The position numbers and the translations under genes are program-made. Of a stretch of DNA of 28,553 nucleotides, positions 14,627 to 21,898 are shown piece by piece. How positions within the stretch are numbered: position 1 is the stretch's first letter; every line of letters starts with the position of its first letter. Under the pieces are notes generated by a model. It saw only the letters and a program-made list of their open reading frames with translations. It did not search any database and was not told the DNA's origin. The stretch is from Candidatus Staskawiczbacteria bacterium (GTDB taxonomy: Bacteria; Patescibacteriota; Minisyncoccia; Minisyncoccales; Staskawiczbacteraceae): assembly GCA_943357015.1 (NCBI GenBank), contig CALRFZ010000005.1, positions 2,658 to 31,210 of the forward strand, given 5' to 3'.

Positions 14627-14980
14627 ATGCGGATTGTTTCTTTGATGACTGTCTCGGTCATTATCGTTTTTGCTTTTGGCTGTAATCGCCAAAATCAAGA
14701 AAAGTCAGAAAATCCGAAATGGGAGATGATGAAACGTTCTGTTTCTATCACTACTTTTGAGGCTCAGAGTCAGAAGGACGATGTTTTTACCGTCAAGGCA
14801 GTAGAAGTGATTGCCAATACTGGCATCAAAAGCGTTATCGTCGAGCGGGAGCGAGATGGATACCTTATCTCGGCTTTGTCGGCGCGTGACATTGAAATTG
14901 GATCAAAAATAAAGTTGATTAGGGCTTGCCGTCAGCTCAACTCCGGCAAAAAACTTGGCTCAACCATTATGATTGAGTAA
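14627..14980 (+). CDS. Small predicted lipoprotein
   Basis: This 117-aa protein has an N-terminal signal (MRIVSLMTVSVIIVFAFGC) ending in a lipobox-like AFGC with Cys at residue 19. The mature part has a polar linker and a small domain (VFTVKAVEVIANTGIKSVIVERERDGYLISAL...) of alternating strands. The ATG at 14627 is chosen because AAGGAG lies 6 nt upstream. It has its own strong promoter and its own terminator. It is more GC-rich than the core genes and belongs with the SD-bearing accessory genes. I recognise no family. Confidence 0.8.
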   Translation: MRIVSLMTVSVIIVFAFGCNRQNQEKSENPKWEMMKRSVSITTFEAQSQKDDVFTVKAVEVIANTGIKSVIVERERDGYLISALSARDIEIGSKIKLIRACRQLNSGKKLGSTIMIE

Positions 14981-14997
14981 TAAAAATTGACTTTAAA

Positions 14998-15030
14998 GTC
15001 CCGTGTTTTAGAAATGCGGGGCTTTTTTCT
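14998..15030 (+). terminator. Intrinsic terminator of the lipoprotein gene
   Basis: AGTCCCGTG and TGCGGGGCT arms with a TTTTAGAA-type loop are followed by six T. Confidence 0.83.
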
Positions 15031-15062
15031 TGTAAAATTATAATGTACAATTATATAATTAT

Positions 15063-16112
15063 ATGGATTTAATTACAGATTTTTTTTATTTGATTATTAT
15101 TGCTGGAATTGGTGCGGTGATTTTTTTGTTGGTGAAAAAAAAGCCGGAACCTGAAAAAAAAGACGATAATTCTTTATTAATGCTTCAGCAACAAATTAAT
15201 CAAATTTCACAGGTTTTAGATGTTAAGCTTTCTGAGTCTAATAAAAATTCAATGGATCAATTTAATCAATCAGCCAAGATTATTGGTGATGTGCGTGAAC
15301 GATTGGCAAAATTAGATGAAACTAATCGTCAGGTAGTCAGTTTTACCGATCAATTGCAAAGTCTGCAAGATATTTTGAAAAATCCTAAACAAAGAGGAAT
15401 TTTGGGGGAATATTATCTTGAAACTGTTTTAAAAAATGTTTTGCCTCCCGGAAGTTATCAAATGCAGTACGGTTTTAAGGATGGAACGCTGGTGGATGCG
15501 GTAGTTTTTGTTAAAGATAAAATTATTCCTATTGATTCTAAATTCAGTTTGGAAAATTATAACCGAATTGTAGAGGAAAAAAATCCAGTGGAACGAGAAA
15601 AATTAGAACGGCTTTTTAAGGCAGATTTAAAAATGAGAATTGACGAAACCTCAAAATATATTAAACCCATTGAAGGTACAATGGAATTTGCTTTTATGTT
15701 TATTCCCCACGAAGCAATTTATTATGATTTATTAATCAATCAGGTTGGGGCAACTAAAGTTAATACGCAGGATTTGATAGAATATGCTTTTAAGAATAAA
15801 CATGTTATTATTGTTTCACCCACATCATTTTTGGCTTATTTGCAAACGGTATTGCAGGGGTTAAAATCTTTGCAAATTGAGGAATCTGCCAAGGAAATTA
15901 AAAAAAGAGTTGAAATGTTGTCTCGGCATTTGCTAAGCTATCAAGATCATTTTAAAAAAATGGGCAATCATTTAGCTGGCACGGTTAGTAGTTACAATAA
16001 AGCCGGCAAAGAATTTGAAAAAATTGATAAAGATGTGGTTAAAATTATTGAGCGGGAAGGGGGCGAAAAAATTGAAATTCCGACAATTGAGGCTCCGGAT
16101 ATTGACCAATAA
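15063..16112 (+). CDS. rmuC: RmuC-family DNA recombination protein
   Basis: RmuC proteins limit DNA inversion and contain a PD-(D/E)XK nuclease-like fold. This 349-aa protein has an N-terminal membrane helix (about residues 6-24), a coiled-coil region (about 35-105), then the nuclease-like core: RGILGEYYLETVL, DGTLVDAVVFV and IIPIDSKFSLENY, followed by FMFIPHEAIYYDLL and the IVSPTSFLAYL block. Two TATAAT sequences lie just before the ATG (15039-15044 and 15054-15059), giving at most a very short leader and no SD. rplU follows after 24 nt with its own promoter. Confidence 0.92.
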   Translation: MDLITDFFYLIIIAGIGAVIFLLVKKKPEPEKKDDNSLLMLQQQINQISQVLDVKLSESNKNSMDQFNQSAKIIGDVRERLAKLDETNRQVVSFTDQLQSLQDILKNPKQRGILGEYYLETVLKNVLPPGSYQMQYGFKDGTLVDAVVFVKDKIIPIDSKFSLENYNRIVEEKNPVEREKLERLFKADLKMRIDETSKYIKPIEGTMEFAFMFIPHEAIYYDLLINQVGATKVNTQDLIEYAFKNKHVIIVSPTSFLAYLQTVLQGLKSLQIEESAKEIKKRVEMLSRHLLSYQDHFKKMGNHLAGTVSSYNKAGKEFEKIDKDVVKIIEREGGEKIEIPTIEAPDIDQ

Positions 16113-16130
16113 CATTAATTTTGCTAAGAT
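16102..16130 (+). promoter_or_regulatory. rplU promoter predicting a leaderless mRNA
   Basis: TTGACC (16102-16107), a 17-nt spacer and TAAGAT (16125-16130) are followed by exactly 6 nt before the rplU ATG. The spacing and the TTTGC preceding the -10 box match the gatC promoter. The -35 box overlaps the rmuC stop. Confidence 0.65.
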
Positions 16131-16136
16131 GTTTAT

Positions 16137-16454
16137 ATGATTGCTGTTATTAAAACTGGTGGGAAACAATATTTGGTTTCTGCTGGAGATAAAATTAAAG
16201 TAGAAAAACTGGAAATAGAAGAAGGTAAGGAATTTACCTTTGACGAGGTTTTGCTATGCGATAAAAATGGCGATGGTAAAGATGTAAAGATTGGCGCGCC
16301 AATTCTAAAAGATGTTAAAGTTACCGCCAAAGTTTTGTCTCAAGGCAAAGGAGTTAAATTAATTATTTTTAAATATAAGCCCAAGAAACGATATAAACGC
16401 AAGATTGGTCATCGGCAAACTTTCACTGAAGTAGAAATTTTAAGTATTGTGTAA
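16137..16454 (+). CDS. rplU: 50S ribosomal protein L21
   Basis: L21 binds 23S rRNA in the large subunit. The 105-aa sequence starts MIAVIKTGGKQYLVSAGDKI and has the conserved FKYKPKKRYKRKIGHRQTFTEV C-terminal block. In many bacteria rpmA (L27) follows directly; here a terminator follows instead and rpmA is not in the window. No SD precedes the ATG and the promoter is placed for a leaderless mRNA. Confidence 0.97.
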   Translation: MIAVIKTGGKQYLVSAGDKIKVEKLEIEEGKEFTFDEVLLCDKNGDGKDVKIGAPILKDVKVTAKVLSQGKGVKLIIFKYKPKKRYKRKIGHRQTFTEVEILSIV

Positions 16455-16480
16455 AAATCCGCTTGTTGCGGATTTTTTTT
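16453..16480 (+). terminator. Intrinsic terminator after rplU
   Basis: AAAAATCCGC, a ttgtt loop and GCGGATTTTTTTT; the hairpin starts at the rplU stop codon. Confidence 0.9.
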
Positions 16481-16509
16481 CCAGCTCTTTGACAGAAAGG
16501 CAAACAAAA

Positions 16510-16794
16510 ATGGACGTTTATTGCAAATTGACTGATGTAATAGAATGTGAGTGTGGTCGCAATGCAAAACTAGGGGAGTTTATGTTTGTGCCATGGTACA
16601 TTCTTCCTGATCCGGGAGGGAAAATGTCTTGGGCTGGGTATTTTTATTGCCTATCATGCCAAACAATGCTAGATGTGCAAACTGGTCAGGCAAGACCCAT
16701 AGCCTATCGGCAAGGTGGTAGTGAGGATAATCTAAGGATAGTTTTGTCTTATCCTGATCGCGATAAAATTATTAAAGCCGAAGTTCTGTATTAA
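16510..16794 (+). CDS. Small zinc-ribbon-like protein, function unknown
   Basis: This 94-aa protein has two cysteine pairs, CEC (about residues 13-15, ECECGRNAKLG) and CLSC (about 48-51, FYCLSCQTML), the spacing expected of a zinc ribbon, followed by a strand-rich tail (RIVLSYPDRDKIIKAEVLY). The ATG at 16510 is preferred over upstream in-frame starts because AGAAAGG lies about 9 nt upstream. It is framed by terminators on both sides. No clear promoter separates it from rplU, so it may depend on read-through. No family recognised. Confidence 0.72.
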   Translation: MDVYCKLTDVIECECGRNAKLGEFMFVPWYILPDPGGKMSWAGYFYCLSCQTMLDVQTGQARPIAYRQGGSEDNLRIVLSYPDRDKIIKAEVLY

Positions 16795-16802
16795 AAATAG
16801 AA

Positions 16803-16829
16803 AGGCCCAAAAAAATTTGGGTCTTTTTT
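16803..16829 (+). terminator. Intrinsic terminator after the zinc-ribbon gene
   Basis: GGCCCAAA, a 5-A loop and TTTGGGTC are followed by TTTTTT. Confidence 0.88.
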
Positions 16830-16851
16830 GAATTTATGTAAGAATAAAGAA

Positions 16852-17610
16852 ATGAAAAAAGAAATTGCTTGGCTTTTAAAAGAAAAATATTTTGATAAGC
16901 CAAATAAAAATTTTGATAAAGATATTAAAAGGCTACAGGCAGGCGAGCCGTTGGCTTATGTGATTGGATTTTCCGAATTTTTAGGTTGCAAAATTGATTT
17001 ATCCAAAAAGCCCTTAATTCCACGACCAGAAACCGAATTTTGGGTTGAAAAAGCGATTTCTAAGATGCACTATGATTCTGAAAGCTTTGGGGATTATGGT
17101 GTTAAGGTTTTGGATATATTTTCTGGATCTGGGTGTATTGGACTTGCGGTTTTAAAAAATATTCAAAATGCAACAGTAGTTTTTGCGGAAAAAGACAAAA
17201 AAAATATTGATCAAATAAAATTAAATTGCAAAATTAACGGTTTAGATAAAAAACGGTACAAAGTAATTCAATCGGATATTTTTGATAAAGTAAAAGGTAA
17301 ATTCGATTATATTTTTGCCAATCCGCCCTATATTGCGCTGACTAAAAAAAGCAAAATACCAGCGTCAGTTTTAGATTACGAGCCACATGTGGCTTTATTT
17401 GGCGGAGAAGATGGGCTATTTTATATTAAAAATTTTTTAGCTGGCGCAGTGGATTTTTTAAATTCTGGTGGCGTGATTTTTATGGAATTTGACAGTACTC
17501 AAAAAAAATCTATTCAAGCCTTGCTTAAAAAATTGTCTTATGAAAATTGGCAATTTTACCAAGATCAATACCAAAGATGGCGATGGGTTATGTTGCAGAA
17601 TAAAATATGA
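16852..17610 (+). CDS. prmC: Peptide chain release factor N5-glutamine methyltransferase (PrmC/HemK)
   Basis: PrmC methylates the GGQ glutamine of release factors and raises termination efficiency. The 252-aa protein has an N-terminal helical release-factor-binding region, the PRPETEFWVEKAI linker, SAM motif I (LDIFSGSGCIGLAVLK) and the catalytic NPPY in FDYIFANPPYIAL. PHVALFGGEDGL is also typical. The ATG at 16852 is preferred to an in-frame TTG at 16828 that overlaps the terminator. It ends in TGA, the only CDS in the window to do so, which argues that UGA is a stop here. The terminator immediately upstream suggests that its promoter is weak or within that region. Confidence 0.93.
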   Translation: MKKEIAWLLKEKYFDKPNKNFDKDIKRLQAGEPLAYVIGFSEFLGCKIDLSKKPLIPRPETEFWVEKAISKMHYDSESFGDYGVKVLDIFSGSGCIGLAVLKNIQNATVVFAEKDKKNIDQIKLNCKINGLDKKRYKVIQSDIFDKVKGKFDYIFANPPYIALTKKSKIPASVLDYEPHVALFGGEDGLFYIKNFLAGAVDFLNSGGVIFMEFDSTQKKSIQALLKKLSYENWQFYQDQYQRWRWVMLQNKI

Positions 17611-17657
17611 TATAATAAATTAAATTGTAAATATATTTTATAACTAGATTTAAATTT

Positions 17658-18254
17658 ATGAGTAAAAAATCAAATAAATCGTCTGGTTCGGTTTCTAGTA
17701 TTTTGTTAATTTTACTTTTGGTATTAATGGTAATTACTGTTATAGCATTCGTGGTGTTAAAAATTAAAAGCGCAAAAAAATCTGATGGCACAGGCGCAAA
17801 TATTAATTCGGGAATTGTTGCTGAAATTCCAAAACCTGTTTACGAAGCAACTATTGGAGATGTAAAATTAATGTTTGAATCTGCCGATAATCTTGGCAAT
17901 TCAGTAAAAAGCAATGATAGAATTTATCAAAATCAAAAACCTATAACTACTACGGAAAAATTTATTCGAGTGGTGGTTTCTGCTCAAAATAAGGGTAAAG
18001 TCACTCTGCCACAAGGTTCTTGGAAAGTGGGTAATATTGTGGATTCTGAGGGCAGGGAATTTGTTGCCATTGATAATCAATTATATTTTTTATTGCCAAA
18101 CCCCAATTTATGTGAATCGGCTATGAAGCCAGCCTTTGATCCTGTTCCCTGCGTTAAAATATATGAGGTTTCCAAGGAATCTACTGGTCTTAAAGTAATG
18201 GTAACCGCGACAGGATCAAAAGAATCGTCTTTGTTGGATTTAGATGTAAAATAA
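17658..18254 (+). CDS. Membrane-anchored extracellular protein, DUF4352-like
   Basis: This 198-aa protein has one membrane helix (about residues 15-36, ILLILLLVLMVITVIAFVVL), a linker, then an immunoglobulin-like domain that would face outside. The domain carries the pattern FIRVVVSAQNKGK, WKVGNIVDSEGREFVAIDNQLYFL and a final LKVMVTATG strand, which resembles DUF4352-type domains; two Cys (about residues 151 and 164) could form a disulfide. A TATAAT box lies at about 17612-17617 with a weak -35. Function unknown. Confidence 0.75.
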   Translation: MSKKSNKSSGSVSSILLILLLVLMVITVIAFVVLKIKSAKKSDGTGANINSGIVAEIPKPVYEATIGDVKLMFESADNLGNSVKSNDRIYQNQKPITTTEKFIRVVVSAQNKGKVTLPQGSWKVGNIVDSEGREFVAIDNQLYFLLPNPNLCESAMKPAFDPVPCVKIYEVSKESTGLKVMVTATGSKESSLLDLDVK

Positions 18255-18257
18255 TTT

Positions 18258-18352
18258 TAGTGAGTAGTTTGTAGTGAGTAGCTGGTGGTTTTTTTCTTGA
18301 ATTAAAATATTTTATTCAATTCTACAAACTACTCACTACCAACTACAAACTA
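18258..18352. repeat. Intergenic palindromic repeat, TAGTTTGTAG variant
   Basis: GTGAGTAGTTTGTAGTGAGTAG on the left is mirrored by CTACAAACTACTCAC and TACCAACTACAAACTA on the right, including a perfect 15-nt inverted match, around an AT-rich loop. The right arm ends about 8 nt before the next ATG. The word differs from the AAATTTGAAATT family but the placement is the same. Confidence 0.8.
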
Positions 18353-18359
18353 AAAAAAC

Positions 18360-18770
18360 ATGGTTCAATCCCAAAAAAGTCCTCTGGAAAATAAGGACGA
18401 GGTTAAAAAAATAGTTTCTGAAAAGATAAATGAATCTGTTGATGATTTTGGTGATTTAGAATTAGGGGAAAATTCAGAAATTAAAGAATTTGAAAATTTA
18501 TCTCAGGAGCAAATTCAAAATAAGCAAATTCGGATTGATTTAGAAAAGGCTAATTTGGATGATAGTAAAAATTTAGAAGCTCAATTACAGGCTGGCGACG
18601 CAAAAAATCTAGATGAACAAAAAAAAATCACAAAACTTTTGGATTTGGCAAAAACTAAGGGTGTGGTGTTTGCGGTATCTGTAGCTAAAAAAATGGACGA
18701 CCCTTATTTGTTAGATGTTTTTCACGATACGCTGGTGAAAGGTGGGCACTACAAAGAATTTTTAAAGTAG
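18360..18770 (+). CDS. Hypothetical acidic protein paired with the VirD4-like ATPase gene
   Basis: This 136-aa protein is highly charged with no membrane helix or signal peptide. The first two thirds are acidic and probably helical or disordered (LEKANLDDSKNLEAQLQAG). The C-terminal third (KITKLLDLAKTKGVVFAVSVAKKMDDPYLLDVFHDTLVKGG) looks like a folded helix-strand unit. It lies 11 nt upstream of the ATPase gene on the same strand, so the two are likely cotranscribed and functionally linked. I recognise no characterised family. Confidence 0.78.
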   Translation: MVQSQKSPLENKDEVKKIVSEKINESVDDFGDLELGENSEIKEFENLSQEQIQNKQIRIDLEKANLDDSKNLEAQLQAGDAKNLDEQKKITKLLDLAKTKGVVFAVSVAKKMDDPYLLDVFHDTLVKGGHYKEFLK

Positions 18771-18781
18771 AGATATTTTAT

Positions 18782-21358
18782 ATGGATTTTATCATTTTAG
18801 CATTAGTTTTTATTTTTTTATTGGTATCGTTGGGTTTTGTGGTGGCTTTGTATTATGAAAATGTAGAAAAAAGGTCTATGTTTGGGGGACTGGAATCAGT
18901 CTTGTTTTTGGTTTTAATGCCAAAAAATGAGACTAAGGGCGATAGTGCCAGACAGGATGAAAAAATCTTAATTTCTCAAATGGAACAAGTGCTAGCTAAT
19001 TTTTTATATCTTAAAAAACCTGGTATGTTTGGGTCGGCGCCATCTATTGCGCTAGAAATTGCTTCGCAGACAGGTGGGTCGGATATTTCTTTTTATGTTT
19101 GTGTGCCAAAATCTTTAGAGGGCGCCTTTGAAAAATATGTTCAGGGAGTTTATTCAAACGCAGTAATAGAAAAAATTGCGCAAGATTACACTATTTTTGA
19201 GCCCAAGGGTTTTGTTTCTGGTGCTTTTTTAAGGCTTCGGGATCACTATTTATTTCCCATTAGTACCTACCAAAAATTAGAAAAAGACCCAATTGCCACT
19301 ATTACCAATAACCTAAGTAAAATTTCGGCTAACGAAGGCGCGGCGATTCAAATAATTATTAGGCCTTTAACTGGACTTAATATCAGAAAAGAGGGTGAAA
19401 AAATGCTGGCAAAGATTAAGAGTGGAGAGCAGGTAAGGGGGTCAATTGGCCAATCAACAAAAAGTGCTTTTATAAATATTGCTCGTCAAATTGTGATTGG
19501 AGAGACGCCAGATAAAGTCAAAGATTTGGAAATTACGCAAAAAAAAGAACAAAATATTGATCAAATGGCCTACGAGGCTGTGCAAAGTAAAATTCAAAAA
19601 CAACCTTTTGATACCAATATTAGGCTTATGGCATCAGCGGAAAGTCAGGTTCGAGCTGAAGAGATTTTACATAATTTAATTAGCTCTTTTAATCAATTTT
19701 CTCTTTCAGCTATTAATGGCTTAGAGGCCACAGAGGTAAAGGGCGGAACTTTAAAAAAATTAATTTATGATTTTAGTTTTCGGATTTTTAATAAAAAGCA
19801 AAGTAATATTTTAAATACTGAAGAATTAACCAGTATTTATCATTTTCCAACTTTTTTTACTGAAACACCATATATTAAAGGGTCAAAATCGTCAGCGGTG
19901 GCGCCACCATCTGATTTGCCAGAAACTGGGCCGAATTTACTTGGCACTGTGTTGTTTCGTCAGGAAACTAAAAAAGTGTATTTTGGATCGCGCCAAGATC
20001 GTCGCCGGCATTTGTATGTGGTGGGACAAACCGGTACCGGTAAATCCGCATTTATGCAGGAAATGATTCGTCAGGACATTGAAAATGGCGAGGGGGTGGC
20101 AATTATTGATCCTCACGGCGAATTAGTTGAGTATACTTTAGCTAATATTCCTAAAAACCGAGTTGATGACGTGGTGCTTTTTGAGCCATTTGATTTGTCT
20201 CGGCCATGCGGATTAAATATGCTAGAATACGATTCACCCGAGCAAAAAGATTTTGCGGTGCAGGAAATGATATCAATTTTTTATAAACTTTTTCCACCAG
20301 AAATTATTGGCCCAATGTTTGAGCATTATATGCGTAATGCAATGTTGGCTTTAATGGCTGATCAAGAAAACCCGGGTACTTTAGTAGAAATTCCAAAAAT
20401 GTTTACTGATCCAGCTTTTTTACAAGAACGATTGAAAAAAGTTAAGGATCCGGTTGTGAGAAATTTTTGGACTAAAGAATGGGCCTCCACTACCGGAAAC
20501 ACGAGGTCTGACATGCTAGGCTATGTAGTTTCAAAATTGGGACGTTTTATTGAAAATGAAATGATGCGTAATATTATTGGGCAAAGCCATTCGGGCTTTG
20601 ATTTGGCGGAGGTTATGGATAGCGGGAAAATATTTTTAGCTAACCTATCTAAGGGTCAAACCGGAGAAGTAAATAGTTCTTTGCTGGGTTTGATTTTAGT
20701 TTCAAAAATGCAAATGGCGGCTATGAAACGCGCGGGACAGGCCGAAGCGGAAAGAAAAGATTTTTATTTGTACGTGGATGAATTTCAAAATTTCACTACT
20801 GATAGCATTTCAACAATTTTATCGGAAGCCAGAAAATACAAGTTAAACCTGATTATTGCTCATCAGTATATTGCCCAGCTAACTGATCCAATCAGGGATT
20901 CAGTTTTTGGTAATGTGGGAACGGTTGGAGCGTTTAGGGTTGGCGCCAATGACGCAGAATTTTTGGAAAAACAGTTTGAACCCGGATTTTCCCGATTTGA
21001 TTTGGTAAATTTAGATAATTTTAATTTAATTATCAAAATGATGTTGAATAATAAAACTTCAACGCCTTTTAAAATGCAAACCCTGCCACCACAAAAAGGT
21101 AAACCACAAATTGTAGATGCAGTTAAAAAAATCTCTAAATTAAAATATGGACGTCCCCGCGCAATTGTAGAAGAAGAAATTATGCAACGCTCTTTTATGC
21201 AAGTGCCAGCGCCTGTAATATCTACGCCGGACCTACAGCCGGTGGCGCCTATTAAACCGCCAGTGGTTTTGCCAGTACACGACCTACCAAAAACCATAGT
21301 TTCTAAAGCTAAGCCCGAAAAAAAGCCTAAGTTGCCAAAAAAAGAAGAAACTAGCTAA
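18782..21358 (+). CDS. VirD4/TraG-like (type IV secretion coupling protein family) membrane ATPase
   Basis: This 858-aa protein has an N-terminal membrane helix (about residues 2-24), a long N-terminal domain of about 390 residues, then a HerA/VirD4-type ATPase domain. Walker A GQTGTGKS lies near residues 414-421, followed by IDPHGELVEYTL; Walker B FYLYVDEFQNF is near 660-670, followed by SEARKYKLNLIIAHQY. The C-terminal tail is Pro/Lys-rich. Such proteins pump DNA or couple substrates to type IV secretion channels. No other secretion genes are in the window. In CPR bacteria a role in DNA uptake or pilus-related transport is plausible but inferred. Confidence 0.87.
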   Translation: MDFIILALVFIFLLVSLGFVVALYYENVEKRSMFGGLESVLFLVLMPKNETKGDSARQDEKILISQMEQVLANFLYLKKPGMFGSAPSIALEIASQTGGSDISFYVCVPKSLEGAFEKYVQGVYSNAVIEKIAQDYTIFEPKGFVSGAFLRLRDHYLFPISTYQKLEKDPIATITNNLSKISANEGAAIQIIIRPLTGLNIRKEGEKMLAKIKSGEQVRGSIGQSTKSAFINIARQIVIGETPDKVKDLEITQKKEQNIDQMAYEAVQSKIQKQPFDTNIRLMASAESQVRAEEILHNLISSFNQFSLSAINGLEATEVKGGTLKKLIYDFSFRIFNKKQSNILNTEELTSIYHFPTFFTETPYIKGSKSSAVAPPSDLPETGPNLLGTVLFRQETKKVYFGSRQDRRRHLYVVGQTGTGKSAFMQEMIRQDIENGEGVAIIDPHGELVEYTLANIPKNRVDDVVLFEPFDLSRPCGLNMLEYDSPEQKDFAVQEMISIFYKLFPPEIIGPMFEHYMRNAMLALMADQENPGTLVEIPKMFTDPAFLQERLKKVKDPVVRNFWTKEWASTTGNTRSDMLGYVVSKLGRFIENEMMRNIIGQSHSGFDLAEVMDSGKIFLANLSKGQTGEVNSSLLGLILVSKMQMAAMKRAGQAEAERKDFYLYVDEFQNFTTDSISTILSEARKYKLNLIIAHQYIAQLTDPIRDSVFGNVGTVGAFRVGANDAEFLEKQFEPGFSRFDLVNLDNFNLIIKMMLNNKTSTPFKMQTLPPQKGKPQIVDAVKKISKLKYGRPRAIVEEEIMQRSFMQVPAPVISTPDLQPVAPIKPPVVLPVHDLPKTIVSKAKPEKKPKLPKKEETS

Positions 21359-21373
21359 AATTGCTAGTTTTTT
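21350..21373 (+). terminator. Intrinsic terminator after the ATPase gene
   Basis: ACTAGC, a loop containing the stop codon, and GCTAGT are followed by a T tract. The stem overlaps the end of the CDS. Confidence 0.82.
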
Positions 21374-21392
21374 ACTAATGCGTGTTATCAGG

Positions 21393-21421
21393 TTTACAAA
21401 GAAATAACAATTTGATATTCT
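21393..21421 (+). promoter_or_regulatory. Promoter of the GNAT-tdh-kbl operon
   Basis: TTTACA (21393-21398), a 17-nt spacer and TATTCT (21416-21421) give a leader of about 10-12 nt before the ATG at 21440. Confidence 0.6.
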
Positions 21422-21439
21422 TAAATTCCAAATAAAATT

Positions 21440-21892
21440 ATGCTAAAAAATAATTTAGTTATTAAGCGAGTTACTCGTTTAAGTGACAAGGTTTTAGAAG
21501 ATATTAATCTTTTGTTGTCGCAATGGTATAAAAAAAGTTATAGCATAGACCCAGAATACCTAACTTTAGTGATTAAAAATAATTATTTAATAGCGCTTTA
21601 TGACTATGACCATGGTAGTATTGTTGGGATTGTGACATTAATTAAAATACCAAAGTTAAGTGGCGTTAAGGGTTCAATTGAACATTTAATTCTAGATGAA
21701 AAATATCGTGGCCAAGGCTTGGGAGAAAAGCTTATGGTATATGCAATTGATTTTGCCAAGAGCTTGGGTATAAATACATTATTTTTAACCTGTGAATCAG
21801 AAAGGGAAGTTGCTAATGCGCTTTATCAAAAATTAGGCTTTAATATTAAAAAAACAAACTTTTATTATTTAAATTTAAATAATTCAAAATAA
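21440..21892 (+). CDS. GNAT-family N-acetyltransferase
   Basis: This enzyme would move an acetyl group from acetyl-CoA to an amine. The acetyl-CoA loop RGQGLG is at residues 90-95 after the strand SIEHLILDEKY, and the C-terminal ALYQKLGFNIKK block is typical. The 150 aa are one GNAT domain. It is the first gene of a tight operon; tdh starts 6 nt after its stop. The substrate cannot be read from sequence. Because kbl releases acetyl-CoA and glycine, a related substrate is possible but speculative. Confidence 0.9.
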   Translation: MLKNNLVIKRVTRLSDKVLEDINLLLSQWYKKSYSIDPEYLTLVIKNNYLIALYDYDHGSIVGIVTLIKIPKLSGVKGSIEHLILDEKYRGQGLGEKLMVYAIDFAKSLGINTLFLTCESEREVANALYQKLGFNIKKTNFYYLNLNNSK

Positions 21893-21898
21893 AATAAA

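Noticed and set aside
16852..17610. Use of genetic code 25 (UGA as glycine)
   Set aside because: No CDS contains an in-frame UGA, and prmC ends normally at TGA, so the standard bacterial code is sufficient.
20863..21297. A minus-strand ORF inside the ATPase gene
   Set aside because: It is the antisense shadow of a clear Walker-type ATPase frame and has no promoter or SD.
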